Source: SIG299 sp964544055
Lineage (GTDB): Bacteria > Bacillota > Clostridia > Lachnospirales > Lachnospiraceae
NCBI GenBank assembly: GCA_964544055.1
Contig: CAZJAA010000011.1
Span: forward strand, 1 to 64,000
Reading direction: 5' to 3'
Length of the DNA stretch: 64,000 nucleotides
In this document: positions 16,576 through 23,892 of the stretch, piece after piece
Layout: each line of letters opens with the position of its first letter
Position numbering within the stretch: position 1 is the first letter of the stretch
The notes under the pieces: generated by a model
The model's database searches: none
The model's input: only the letters and a program-made list of their open reading frames with translations
Told to the model about the DNA's origin: nothing
Program-made: the position numbers and the translations under genes

Positions 16576-17508
16576 TTACTTTACTGCCTGAATAAATTCG
16601 TTGGTATCGCTGTCAATATAATAACACTTTGTACCATCTGTAGAAACGTAAAACTCACCCCTGTTTCTTACCTTTCCGTTGCTTACTTCAGATAAATTGA
16701 TGCGATAACAGTTTACACCATTAATCAGGGTAAGCTCACTTCCGTATTCTGCCTCATATTCTGCTGCTTCCTTTGCGATTTTAAGAGATGCCTTAGGGTA
16801 AGTACACAAAACCTGATATGCTTCCTTGGCTGTCAGCTCTCCCGCCGGTGTTGGCTGCGGTGTTGCTGTTGCTTCTGCCTGTAAAGGAAACTTTGTAAAA
16901 TCAAACACTGTGCCTTCTGTGGAATCATAAAAATACAGGCTTCCATCTGCCTGGCTTACTACCAGAAACGGATATACAAACTCCTGTCCCAAAATTGCAC
17001 CAAACTGATAATACCGCCCATTACCAACCTGAAGACTGGAATTCACAAGCTGGATGTCATACAGCGAAGTATCCACCTTTTCTTTTACGATTTTTCTAGC
17101 TGCATCTGCCGTCAGGGCAGGTGTTGGAGTATTCGTTGGTATTGGTGTTACTGTCGGTGTTGCCGTTGCTGCAGGTGTTGCCGTTGCTGCAGGTGTTGCT
17201 GTTGCTTTCGGTGTCACTGTTGTTTCGGTATCTGAAATTCCTGCACCGGTTGGAACAGGGGGCTGTGCAGCTTCCTGCGTTGGTGCCGGTGTTCCTGCCG
17301 CAGTAGGAGCCGGCGTGCCAGTGGTTATACTTCCGGCCTGTTCATCCCCTGAACCTGAAATAAAAATCAATGCGATGGCAATGCCTGCAATCACAAGCAC
17401 CAGTAAAAACTTTAAGGAATCCTCTGAGGATTTCTTTTTCTTTCTGCTGTTTTTTCCAGAGGACTTTTTCTGTCCCGATTTATTTGTAGTATTCTTTGTA
17501 TTTGCCAT
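16576..17508 (-). CDS. Membrane-anchored Thr/Pro-rich protein of unknown function
   Basis: 310 residues from the ATG at 17506-17508, which has CAGGAGG in front; an upstream start would add 35 residues with no ribosome site. A lysine/serine-rich cytoplasmic tail precedes one membrane helix at about 33-51 (FLLVLVIAGIAIALIFISG). An outer linker of TP/ATATP repeats (TPAATATPAATATPTVTPIP) leads to a C-terminal half with two related small beta domains, each ending in a cell-surface-like YFYDS / YYIDS pattern. It heads the uncharacterised host cluster and is the first host gene left of the prophage. Confidence 0.7.
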   Translation of the reverse strand: MANTKNTTNKSGQKKSSGKNSRKKKKSSEDSLKFLLVLVIAGIAIALIFISGSGDEQAGSITTGTPAPTAAGTPAPTQEAAQPPVPTGAGISDTETTVTPKATATPAATATPAATATPTVTPIPTNTPTPALTADAARKIVKEKVDTSLYDIQLVNSSLQVGNGRYYQFGAILGQEFVYPFLVVSQADGSLYFYDSTEGTVFDFTKFPLQAEATATPQPTPAGELTAKEAYQVLCTYPKASLKIAKEAAEYEAEYGSELTLINGVNCYRINLSEVSNGKVRNRGEFYVSTDGTKCYYIDSDTNEFIQAVK

Positions 17509-17630
17509 ATTTTCCTCCTGTTTTCTCCTATCAAAGGACAAAGAATGTGCCTTGCACATTCTTGCGCCAAGTGCGGTCATCTGCGACTGTTTTCTTTTCG
17601 TGCGAGTGCGCATCCAAAGCGGAGCGTTTT

Positions 17631-17680
17631 CATGTAATAGGAAATTACATGAAAAAAGAGATGTCCGCAGACACCTCTAT
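17631..17680 (-). terminator. Hairpin with T run plus a perfect palindrome in the host gap left of the prophage
   Basis: Read on the minus strand, GAGGTGTC / GGACATCTC arms are followed by TTTTTT (17653-17680), a rho-independent terminator shape. Next to it is CATGTAAT-5-ATTACATG (17631-17651). Without the prophage the terminator would lie about 65-90 bases behind the stop of the gene now at 56804, so it may be that gene's terminator. It also overlaps the predicted transcript start of the 17508 gene. Confidence 0.5.
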
Positions 17681-17707
17681 TATAATATAAATTTTCTTCG
17701 TTTGCAA
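17679..17707 (-). promoter_or_regulatory. Sigma-A promoter of the host cluster starting at 17508
   Basis: Minus strand TTGCAA, 17 bases, TATAAT. It lies 40 bases outside the left inverted repeat of the prophage, so the insertion left it intact. Confidence 0.6.
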
Positions 17708-17746
17708 CTATTTCAAGCACACAGCAGCGGCTTTGAAAATGTCAAT

Positions 17747-17760
17747 ATTAAATGCGACAA
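17747..17760 (+). repeat. Left terminal inverted repeat of the prophage
   Basis: ATTAAATGCGACAA, the exact reverse complement of 56789-56802. It is followed inside by an AT-rich palindrome (TTTTTTAAAAAA) and then, 18 bases in, the transposase stop codon. No second copy lies on the inner side of the transposase gene, so the transposase and this repeat do not form a short IS of their own. Confidence 0.85.
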
Positions 17761-17777
17761 TTTTTTAAAAAATTTTT

Positions 17778-18824
17778 TCAGCTGATTTTGCGCACTTCTT
17801 CTTCGAACATTTCCCTTGCGGAATGATATCCATGAATCTTTCTCGGATAATTATTCACCCATTCTTCGATGCGTTCAATCTCTTCATCGGTCTTGTCATC
17901 AAAATTCGTTCCCTTCGGTATATGTCTTCGTATCATTTTATTTGTCACTTCGTTTGTTCCTCTTTCGTAGCTGCTGTATGGATGACAATAGTATACCTTT
18001 GTCCTGTCGCCATCTCCCAGCGCGGACTTCTGCATCTCTTCACAGTATGCAAATTCGCTGCCATTGTCCACTGTAATTGTCTTGAACACTTCGCTGAAGA
18101 GTTTCCCCCACTTTCTTTCCAGTCTGTCCATTGTATTCACGACTGCTGCCGCTGTATGCTCTGGCAACTTGAAGATGATTTCATCTCTGGTCTTTCTTTC
18201 AGTCAGCACAAGCAGGCTGTTCTTTGATTTTCCTCTCTTGCCCTTGACTGTGTCCATCTCCCAGTGACCGAATTCCTCTCTGGTGTCAATCTCTTCTGGA
18301 CGCTTCTCGATGCTTTCTCCTGCGGATGCTCTTGCCTGCTTCTGCACCTTCTTGTATTTTCTCTTTGCATTCTTCTTCACTGGCAAATTCTTATTCGTCA
18401 GGCGCAAAAAGATTCCTTTGTCGATGTAGCTGTACAGTGTTGTCGTGCATATCATCGTGCTGAATTCACCTTCTTTGCCCTGCGCTCTGATTTCTCCCAG
18501 CACTGCTGCTGGACTATAATCTTCATTCAGAATCTTCTCTTCGATGTAGTTCGCCAGTTTGATATCATTGCCAATCTTCAAGCAGCTGCCCTTGCTCTTC
18601 AAATTCTCTTCGTACTTATCCTGCGCGATATCTGGACTGTATCTCTCTTCTTCTGTCAGGTCGGAATTCAATGCCACATACACTCCTCTTTTCACTTCTC
18701 TGTATATAGTGCTTCTATGTACATGCAAAATGTCGGCTATCTCCTGCTCGCCATGTCCTGCCTTCAATAATGCTTCGATTCTTATTCTGTCCGCTTTTGT
18801 CAGATGTTTGAATGTTCGTGCCAT
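17778..18824 (-). CDS. IS30-family DDE transposase, proposed integrase of the phage
   Basis: 348 residues from the ATG at 18822-18824 (GGAGAG in front). The N-terminal IS30-type helix-turn-helix is MARTFKHLTKADRIRIEALL then IADILHVHRSTIYREVKRG. The RNase-H-like catalytic domain has D191 (HWEMDTVKGK), D253 (ITVDNGSEF) and E292 (YERGTNEVTNKMIRR), the spacing of IS30 transposases. The C-terminus ends as expected (NNYPRKIHGYHSAREMF). IS30 enzymes excise elements as circles with abutted ends and insert them with short target duplications. The gene points towards the left repeat and is separated from the repressor gene by a terminator, so it should be poorly expressed in the lysogen. Confidence 0.9.
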   Translation of the reverse strand: MARTFKHLTKADRIRIEALLKAGHGEQEIADILHVHRSTIYREVKRGVYVALNSDLTEEERYSPDIAQDKYEENLKSKGSCLKIGNDIKLANYIEEKILNEDYSPAAVLGEIRAQGKEGEFSTMICTTTLYSYIDKGIFLRLTNKNLPVKKNAKRKYKKVQKQARASAGESIEKRPEEIDTREEFGHWEMDTVKGKRGKSKNSLLVLTERKTRDEIIFKLPEHTAAAVVNTMDRLERKWGKLFSEVFKTITVDNGSEFAYCEEMQKSALGDGDRTKVYYCHPYSSYERGTNEVTNKMIRRHIPKGTNFDDKTDEEIERIEEWVNNYPRKIHGYHSAREMFEEEVRKIS

Positions 18825-18851
18825 TTTCTTCTCTCCTTCCAAAATACAAGA

Positions 18852-18877
18852 AGCCGCAGGCGCTATAATCTGCGGCT
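18852..18877 (-). terminator. Terminator between the XRE repressor and the transposase
   Basis: Arms AGCCGCA (18871-18877 read on the minus strand) and TGCGGCT (18852-18858), then TCTTGTATTTT. It would limit read-through from the repressor transcript into the transposase gene. Confidence 0.65.
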
Positions 18878-18885
18878 CGTCTGGC

Positions 18886-19086
18886 TTATGCTTTCAGCTC
18901 CAGAATGTCATCGGCAGAAGCATGAAGCTCTCTGCATATCTTCGCCAGATTGATGGCACTCGGTATCAATTCATCATTTTCCCATCTGCTGATGTCCTTT
19001 TGATATACTTCCAGTCGTTCAGCCAGTTCTTTCTGCGTCACTCCTGCTGCCTTCCTTGCTTTCTTGATGTTCTGTCCTATACTCAT
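18886..19086 (-). CDS. XRE-family (Cro/CI-like) regulator
   Basis: 66 residues from the ATG at 19084-19086, whose ATGA overlaps the stop of the small gene upstream. It is a single helix-turn-helix domain: MSIGQNIKKARKAAGVTQKE, then LAERLEVYQKDISRWENDEL. It is the last gene of a three-gene transcript starting at the promoter 19429-19457, where two operator-like palindromes lie. Autoregulation and control of the transposase are inferred from position. Confidence 0.8.
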   Translation of the reverse strand: MSIGQNIKKARKAAGVTQKELAERLEVYQKDISRWENDELIPSAINLAKICRELHASADDILELKA

Positions 19087-19181
19087 TTCTTCTTCCTCTT
19101 TTCCTTCGCTCTCATAATCATTGCGATGCACAGCTTGATGATGCCTGCTGCCACCAGAAAAATTCCTAACTTCAAAATCAT
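19083..19181 (-). CDS. 32-residue single-pass membrane peptide
   Basis: MILKLGIFLVAAGIIKLCIA and a basic tail ending REKRKKK-like (AKEKRKKK). One helix with positive residues at the C-terminus. It overlaps the repressor start (ATGA). The ribosome site is weak, so the evidence is mainly the coupling and the helix. Confidence 0.4.
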   Translation of the reverse strand: MILKLGIFLVAAGIIKLCIAMIMRAKEKRKKK

Positions 19182-19222
19182 ACGCTTTACATGGCTTCGG
19201 GATTGTGCTATATTTTAGATAG

Positions 19223-19243
19223 GCGGAGGGCTTTCGCCCTCCG
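19223..19243. terminator. Strong GC hairpin with GAAA/TTTC loop
   Basis: CGGAGGGC-TTTC-GCCCTCCG (19224-19243). No long T run follows on either strand, so it may slow or process RNA rather than end it. Confidence 0.35.
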
Positions 19244-19249
19244 TGGCTT

Positions 19250-19369
19250 TTAGCCTATCAGCTTATCTATGATGATAAGTATGATTCCTATGATTAAGTC
19301 TATCAGTGCATTGATTGTCAGGTCTTTCCACTGTATAGACTTTTTCTTTTTCTTTCGCTTCTTACCCAC
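19250..19369 (-). CDS. 39-residue basic membrane peptide (GTG start)
   Basis: Starts at GTG 19367-19369 behind GGAAAGGAG: MGKKRKKKKKSIQWKDLTIN, then ALIDLIIGIILIIIDKLIG. A very basic N-terminus is followed by one hydrophobic helix. Peptides of this shape are often seen next to XRE regulators in clostridial mobile elements. It is the first gene after the 19429-19457 promoter. Function unknown. Confidence 0.55.
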   Translation of the reverse strand: MGKKRKKKKKSIQWKDLTINALIDLIIGIILIIIDKLIG

Positions 19370-19428
19370 TGCCTTTTCTCCTTTCCAGTGCTTTGCACTT
19401 TTTCTTTGTTGTCCTCCTTACATTTATT

Positions 19429-19457
19429 ATTATATACCTTTTTCGGTATATTGTCAA
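19429..19457 (-). promoter_or_regulatory. Consensus promoter of the repressor transcript
   Basis: Minus strand TTGACA, exactly 17 bases, TATAAT: a perfect sigma-A promoter. A palindromic operator lies inside the spacer, so a bound repressor would block RNA polymerase directly. Confidence 0.85.
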
Positions 19458-19482
19458 CTACTTTTATACCTTTTTCGGTATT
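19433..19482. promoter_or_regulatory. Two palindromic operators (TATACC-6-GGTATA)
   Basis: Copy 1 at 19433-19450 (perfect arms TATACC/GGTATA around TTTTTC) lies between -35 and -10. Copy 2 at 19465-19482 (arms TATACC/GGTATT, same spacer) lies just upstream of -35. The centres are 32 bases apart, three helical turns, which would allow cooperative binding on one face. They are probably bound by one of the two XRE proteins. Confidence 0.7.
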
Positions 19483-19483
19483 T

Positions 19484-19521
19484 TTTATTCATCAAAAAAG
19501 AGACACCAGTCATGATGTCTC
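19484..19521 (-). terminator. Terminator of the second XRE gene
   Basis: Arms GAGACA / TGTCTC (19500-19505 and 19516-19521) followed on the minus strand by TTTTTTGATG. The hairpin overlaps the last codons of the gene. Confidence 0.75.
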
Positions 19522-19758
19522 CTCTTCTATCAGCCATTCCACAGTCACATTCAGTACCTTTGCAAATATCTTCAGCTCATAGTCCGTGACGAATCTTGTG
19601 CCGATTTCAATTCTGCTGATACTGTCTCGTTCAATCGTCACACCTTCTACCTGAAGACGCGCCGCCAGCTCGCTCTGTGTGATTCTTCCCTTTAATCGTG
19701 CAAGTCTTATCCTGTCGCCACACAGATTCTTCTTCCCTTTGTATTCGTATATTTTCAT
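19510..19758 (-). CDS. Second XRE-family regulator
   Basis: 82 residues from the ATG at 19756-19758 (AAGGAG eight bases in front; the ATG two codons earlier is too close to it). Helix-turn-helix: IRLARLKGRITQSELAARLQ, then ERDSISRIEIGTRFVTDYEL, and the typical LNVTVEWLIEEE end. It has its own terminator and lies next to three TGTGTTAA operator copies and the divergent promoter of the exonuclease gene. Likely the CI-like partner of the 19086 regulator. Confidence 0.8.
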   Translation of the reverse strand: MKIYEYKGKKNLCGDRIRLARLKGRITQSELAARLQVEGVTIERDSISRIEIGTRFVTDYELKIFAKVLNVTVEWLIEEETS

Positions 19759-19773
19759 CTGCATCGCTCCTTG

Positions 19774-19833
19774 TGTGTTAATGTCCAGCATCATTCTTGA
19801 CATTAGCACATAATCAACTATAATTTGTGTTAA
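19774..19833. promoter_or_regulatory. Triple operator TGTGTTAA between the XRE gene and the exonuclease gene
   Basis: Copies at 19774-19784 (TGTGTTAATGT), 19800-19810 (inverted, ACATTAGCACA, one mismatch) and 19826-19833 (TGTGTTAA). The outer two flank, and the middle one overlaps, the plus-strand promoter. The motif differs from the TATACC operators, which implies a second DNA-binding protein. Confidence 0.6.
19797..19824 (+). promoter_or_regulatory. Rightward promoter of the exonuclease-BRCT gene
   Basis: Plus strand TTGACA, 16 bases, TATAAT. It lies within the triple operator and about 55 bases before the start codon. Confidence 0.8.
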
Positions 19834-19879
19834 AGGTCAGAATCGCAAAAATTATCTGACCAGAAAGAAGGTATGCGCT

Positions 19880-20863
19880 ATGAATATATCTATCAGATAT
19901 GATGCTGATGGCTCATTCCACATCGACACACCGCAGGAAGAAGGCAAGAAACTCCGTCCAGAAAAAGGTCGCAGTGTCATCGCTTTTCCATCGTCATATA
20001 CGATGATTGACATTGAGACGACTGGACTTGATTCACGCTATTGTGAAATCATTGAGATGTCTGCTCTTCGTTACAGTGGCGGCAGTCTTGTGGATAGCTT
20101 CTCGACACTGGTGAAGCCATCGCAGCCCATCAGCGACTTCATCACGCAGCTGACAGGCATCACGAATGACATGGTCGAAGATGCTCCTGACATCGCAGCT
20201 GCATCACAGGAATTCCATGATTTTGTGAAGGATGATATCCTTGTCGGCTACAATGTGAATTTTGACATCAACTTCCTTTATGATGTACTTTCCGACTGCT
20301 GTGGTCTTTCACTCTCGAATTCCTTTGTGGATGTGATGCGCTTTGCAAGGAAGTTGCATCCTGAATGGAAGAATCACAAACTTCAGACAGCCGCTGCGCA
20401 CTTTGGCATTGAATCAGAAGCACATCGCTCCTTTGCCGATTGTGAGACATGCAATTCCTGCTACACCGCACTGGTATCTGAAGCAATCGAAAAGCATGGC
20501 GACTTCGATTCGTTTGCCGCTTCATTCACTTATCGTCAGGCATCTGCGAAGGATATTGTTGCCACGACAGATTCATTCGATGAAAGTCATCCGCTATTCG
20601 GCAAGGTCTGTGTATTCACTGGTACGCTTGAAAAGATGGTGCGCAAGGATGCGATGCAGCTCGTTGTCAACTTTGGCGGCTCATGTGCTGATAGCGTGAC
20701 ATCGAAGACGAATTTCCTGATTCTCGGAAATAATGATTTTTGCTGCTCCATTAAAGACGGAAAAAGCAGCAAACAGAAGAAAGCTGAAGCTCTTATTCTG
20801 AAGGGCAACGATATTGAAATTCTCTCCGAAAATGTTTTCTATGAAATGGTGTTAGATATCTAA
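19880..20863 (+). CDS. DEDDh 3'-5' exonuclease with C-terminal BRCT domain
   Basis: 327 residues, the only rightward gene of the prophage. A short extension (about 1-38) precedes a DnaQ-like exonuclease: MIDIETTGLDS (Asp and Glu), YNVNFDINFL (Asp), HRSFADCETC (His and Asp), so all DEDDh residues are there. From about 238 a BRCT domain follows (HPLFGKVCVFTGTLEKMVRK, VTSKTNFLILG). It has its own regulated promoter and terminator. It could be a lysogeny-expressed cargo gene, or process DNA ends during excision, replication or transposition; position alone does not decide. Confidence 0.85.
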   Translation: MNISIRYDADGSFHIDTPQEEGKKLRPEKGRSVIAFPSSYTMIDIETTGLDSRYCEIIEMSALRYSGGSLVDSFSTLVKPSQPISDFITQLTGITNDMVEDAPDIAAASQEFHDFVKDDILVGYNVNFDINFLYDVLSDCCGLSLSNSFVDVMRFARKLHPEWKNHKLQTAAAHFGIESEAHRSFADCETCNSCYTALVSEAIEKHGDFDSFAASFTYRQASAKDIVATTDSFDESHPLFGKVCVFTGTLEKMVRKDAMQLVVNFGGSCADSVTSKTNFLILGNNDFCCSIKDGKSSKQKKAEALILKGNDIEILSENVFYEMVLDI

Positions 20864-20878
20864 AGTACATAATCTAAA

Positions 20879-20925
20879 AGCCAGCGGTCAGGTCGTCTGT
20901 TCCGCTGGCTTCTTCTTTTCTTATG
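20879..20925 (+). terminator. Terminator of the exonuclease-BRCT gene
   Basis: Arms AGCCAGCGG / CCGCTGGCT (20879-20887 and 20902-20910), then TCTTCTTTTCTT on the plus strand. Confidence 0.8.
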
Positions 20926-20933
20926 TCTTTTAA

Positions 20934-21479
20934 TTATTCAGGGATATATTCCACAATATTCGGATTTGCTGTGATGAAATATCCATCGCTCATTCTGTAC
21001 ATCTGCACTCCATCGACATCAAGGATGTGTGTGACCTTCTTCTCTTCGAATCTGGACACACCGCGCACAGCTCTTGCATCCATCGAAGGATAGTTTCTGA
21101 TGCGAATGCTTGCATCCGCTTTTCTTCTGATTCTGCCTGTGATTCTCACAGCAGGCACTCCATCAATGACATCGGTCACTGCTGCCATCGCACCCTCTGC
21201 TTCTTCCTTCGACATTGTTCCGACCACTTCTCCATCCTCATTGTAGACATTCACACTTCCGTCTTCATTCTCTTCCAGCGCACCTTCAGGCACTTCATCG
21301 GTCATGGTTGCTGCTGGTGCTTCAGGTGCAGCTGCTGTTTCCTCTGCATTGTAGACAATCTCTCCGTTTTCGTCATACAGATTCTTCTTCGCCTTCTGTG
21401 CTGCCTTTAAGCCGCCTTCCAGTGTTTTGTATTCCTTGTTTTCCTCTTTATTGAATGTGTCGCCCATGTAATACTTCAT
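20934..21479 (-). CDS. Phage protein with C-terminal SH3-like domain, downstream of endolysin
   Basis: 181 residues. The first half is acidic and low in complexity (EETAAAPEAPAATMTDEV, EENEDGSVNVYNEDGEVVG). The last ~70 residues look like a bacterial SH3 fold (ASIRIRNYPSMDARAVRGVS, YRMSDGYFITANPNIVEYI). Last leftward gene of the lysis module, 14 bases after the endolysin gene. It may be a wall-binding accessory to lysis or a virion-exposed protein. Confidence 0.6.
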   Translation of the reverse strand: MKYYMGDTFNKEENKEYKTLEGGLKAAQKAKKNLYDENGEIVYNAEETAAAPEAPAATMTDEVPEGALEENEDGSVNVYNEDGEVVGTMSKEEAEGAMAAVTDVIDGVPAVRITGRIRRKADASIRIRNYPSMDARAVRGVSRFEEKKVTHILDVDGVQMYRMSDGYFITANPNIVEYIPE

Positions 21480-21493
21480 GATGTTCTTCCTCC

Positions 21494-22525
21494 TTATCCG
21501 TTGATATCTGCTTCATCTACCCATCCATGCACTTTGCTTCCGACCACATGATACGGATGCGCCGCGCCCAGATTTCTTGCTGTTACCTTCGCATCACAGG
21601 CTGCTGCTTTCTTCGCCTTGCCTGTCGCGTAGCTGCTGGTGTAGTGTGTATCTCCATTGAATTTGACTGCTGCTCCGATTTCATACTTCTTCGCAGGCGC
21701 GGATTCTGTTGCGGATGCAGCTGCTCCGTCAGCCTTTTCGATGTAGGACGCATTCACGAATCCATACACCTTGCCATCAATGCGGATGTAGTACCATAGC
21801 GCGCCATCAGATGCCTTCACACTATCGCACACTTCCACGATTGTACCTGCTTTAATCTGCGGAATACTCTTCAGCTTGTCATACTCGACACCAGCCCATC
21901 TTCTGACATTCATGACGGATGCAGCGACTTCGCCCTTCCATTTAGGAGTGCGATTCAATGCGCCTGAAGCGCTTTCCTTCTCCTCTGTTTTCGGTGTAGC
22001 TGGTGCTGCTTCCTTTTCAGTTGCCTTGCTTTCGTAGTTCGGCAAGCAATATCCTCTGATATTCTTTGCATTAACCTGAAGTGTGCGATATCCTACTTTG
22101 TTTGAGATATTGCCTTCAATGACCTTGATGCTGTTTCCTGACACGCTCGCCACTATTCCGACATGGTCTGCGCTGCCAGTATTGTCGCCGACACCAGAAT
22201 CATCCCAGTCATACATGATGACATCGCCTGCTTCTGGTTTGTAGCTGTCAAGCTCCATCCATCTTCCCAGCTTCTGATACAGTTCAATCATCTTCTGACA
22301 TCCGCATTCTGTCGGCATGATATCTGTCAATCCGCACAGGATGGCGATTGCCGACACATAGGTCGCGCACCATGCGTCCGTGTATGTAACTTTGTACCCT
22401 CTGGCTCGCGGTGTGTGTCCGTTGTAGATGTCAATGATTTTTTTGTGGCTGCCATCGCCTTCATTGAATCCTGCGTACTTCTGCGCAGTCGTCACGACTT
22501 TGCTTCTCAATTCCTTCTCTGTCAT
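21494..22525 (-). CDS. Endolysin: CHAP-type peptidase/amidase with two wall-binding domains
   Basis: 343 residues. The N-terminal CHAP-like domain has the catalytic Cys in DAWCATYVSAIA (C53) and His in GSADHVGIVASV, with the usual GDVIMYDW in between. A linker rich in Ala/Glu/Lys leads to an SH3b-like domain (WKGEVAASVMNVRRWAGVEY). The C-terminal ~65 residues (GAAVKFNGDTHYTSSYATGK, HPYHVVGSKVHGWVDEADIN) form a second SH3-like repeat common in clostridial lysins. It overlaps the holin gene by four bases. It cuts peptidoglycan for release. Confidence 0.9.
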   Translation of the reverse strand: MTEKELRSKVVTTAQKYAGFNEGDGSHKKIIDIYNGHTPRARGYKVTYTDAWCATYVSAIAILCGLTDIMPTECGCQKMIELYQKLGRWMELDSYKPEAGDVIMYDWDDSGVGDNTGSADHVGIVASVSGNSIKVIEGNISNKVGYRTLQVNAKNIRGYCLPNYESKATEKEAAPATPKTEEKESASGALNRTPKWKGEVAASVMNVRRWAGVEYDKLKSIPQIKAGTIVEVCDSVKASDGALWYYIRIDGKVYGFVNASYIEKADGAAASATESAPAKKYEIGAAVKFNGDTHYTSSYATGKAKKAAACDAKVTARNLGAAHPYHVVGSKVHGWVDEADING

Positions 22526-22968
22526 GATGTTTCCTCCTGTTCTTTTTTCTCTTCTTCCCGACTGATTGCTGTTGCCATATTCGGATTCGTTTCCTTCAGG
22601 TGTTCCATCTCAATGACCGCATCATCAATCAGGCTGTCCACCAGTTCCTTGTCAATCAATCCGTCCGTGATGTATTCGGACAGCTGTCCATATTGTGTCA
22701 GCAATGCCTGCCACACTTCGGACTTCTTCAGCTTTCCTGTTCCGCTGCCCCAGTTCTTCTCTGCAATCGTTACCAGTGCCAGAAGCTGCTCCTTGACCAG
22801 CTGCACAATCTTGTCTGACTGTTCCTTCAGGACTGCCTGCTTCTGTTCCGCAGACATCCTCATGAATCTTCTGATTCTGATTGCGATGCCGATGCTGACC
22901 GCGCCTATTGCAAGCAGCATCGGAAGGTTGTTGTATATCCATTGCAAAATGACCATCAATGTCTTCAT
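22522..22968 (-). CDS. Phage holin, LL-H type
   Basis: 148 residues. One membrane helix near the N-terminus (about 11-30, NLPMLLAIGAVSIGIAIRI) is followed by a long amphipathic helical region (KQAVLKEQSDKIVQLVKEQL) and an acidic tail. This fits the LL-H holin family. It overlaps both the endolysin and the upstream small membrane protein by four bases, the usual order of a lysis cassette. Confidence 0.75.
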   Translation of the reverse strand: MKTLMVILQWIYNNLPMLLAIGAVSIGIAIRIRRFMRMSAEQKQAVLKEQSDKIVQLVKEQLLALVTIAEKNWGSGTGKLKKSEVWQALLTQYGQLSEYITDGLIDKELVDSLIDDAVIEMEHLKETNPNMATAISREEEKKEQEETS

Positions 22969-23330
22969 CCGACACCCTCCTCTTCATTCTTCTGCGTTGT
23001 TGTTTCCGTCTTCTTTATCTTTTGCCAGTTCTCAATGCCTGCCTTGACCATGTACCCGAATACGCATGTCCGCAGGACTTCTGATGATTCGCTGATGATG
23101 GTCGGCAGTGCAGTGGTGTCATAGCATCGCCACATCACCACTGCTGCATAGATGAAAGTCGCCAGATGAAGTAGGACGCACATCACCACGACCTTTTTTG
23201 AGAATTCCAGAATCCACGATGTCAGCTGCTTCTTCTGTGCCTTCACCGCTTTGTGCTCCATCCTTCTCTTGTATCTGTTGTGTCGAAGCTGTTCCTTTGC
23301 GTCCTGCTCCCTGCATTCTCTCACTGTCAT
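22965..23330 (-). CDS. Small phage membrane protein of the lysis cassette
   Basis: 121 residues. A basic N-terminus (RYKRRMEHKAVKAQKKQ) leads to two hydrophobic helices at about 47-66 (VVVMCVLLHLATFIYAAVVM) and 84-95. It is coupled to the holin gene. It could be a second holin/antiholin or a superinfection-exclusion protein; no family recognised. Confidence 0.6.
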   Translation of the reverse strand: MTVRECREQDAKEQLRHNRYKRRMEHKAVKAQKKQLTSWILEFSKKVVVMCVLLHLATFIYAAVVMWRCYDTTALPTIISESSEVLRTCVFGYMVKAGIENWQKIKKTETTTQKNEEEGVG

Positions 23331-23345
23331 CTGCCTTCCTCCTTG

Positions 23346-23660
23346 CTATTCGTTAAGATGTGGATGCAGCTGAAGCATCTGCTCAACTTTATCCACTCGC
23401 TTGTGAAGCGACTTCAGGCTCTCCTCGTTCCTGATGTTCTTTTCATTGACCTTCTGAAGCTCCTCGCGATAGTTCTTCGTCTCTGTCTTCAGTTCAATCA
23501 TTCCAGTCTGGATGCTTTCCAGTTTTACCATGACCGCTGCATCCTGCGCCGCTTCCTCCTTTGTATCTTTCTTCGCATTTCTGCTCTTTGTGCTGATTCC
23601 GAAGAATATCGCAAAAGCGACAGATACTCCTGAAATCAAAAGTGACAATTCAATCGTCAT
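23346..23660 (-). CDS. Hemolysin XhlA-like protein
   Basis: 104 residues from ATG 23658-23660. An N-terminal membrane helix (MTIELSLLISGVSVAFAIFF) is followed by a coiled coil (LKTETKNYREELQKVNEKN). This is the layout of XhlA/BhlA-type proteins that assist holins, here with the helix at the N-terminus rather than the C-terminus. It overlaps neighbours at the start of the lysis cassette. Confidence 0.5.
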   Translation of the reverse strand: MTIELSLLISGVSVAFAIFFGISTKSRNAKKDTKEEAAQDAAVMVKLESIQTGMIELKTETKNYREELQKVNEKNIRNEESLKSLHKRVDKVEQMLQLHPHLNE

Positions 23661-23677
23661 GACCTTTTCCTCCTGCT

Positions 23678-23890
23678 TCATAATCTTCGAAGCTGCGATT
23701 CAATAATGTCATTTTCTTCATCCATCCTCTTCATCTTGCCGAATAGCGTCTGAAGCTCTGCTTCTGTTTCCTCTTCGGTCTTCAGTTCCTCGATGCCATG
23801 CTGCGCTATGATTGCAGCCTGCTCTCTGACGATATCGCACATCAGGGAATTCACTGCGCACAGCCTGTCAATCAATTCCATCTGTGTCAT
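23678..23890 (-). CDS. Small helical phage protein
   Basis: 70 residues, MTQMELIDRLCAVNSLMCDI at the start, acidic and helical, without membrane helix. It overlaps the start of the XhlA-like gene and begins two bases after the XkdX-like stop. Common in clostridial prophages between tail fibre and lysis genes; role unknown. Confidence 0.6.
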   Translation of the reverse strand: MTQMELIDRLCAVNSLMCDIVREQAAIIAQHGIEELKTEEETEAELQTLFGKMKRMDEENDIIESQLRRL

Positions 23891-23892
23891 GA

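Noticed and set aside
17747..18842. An ordinary IS30 copy inserted by chance near a prophage end
   Set aside because: No second inverted repeat is visible on the inner side of the transposase gene (18825-19000), and the repeat pair spans the whole phage. A search for a diverged inner repeat would settle this.
18064..19218. Long plus-strand frames opposite the transposase and regulators
   Set aside because: They are antisense shadows; composition and motifs support the minus-strand genes.
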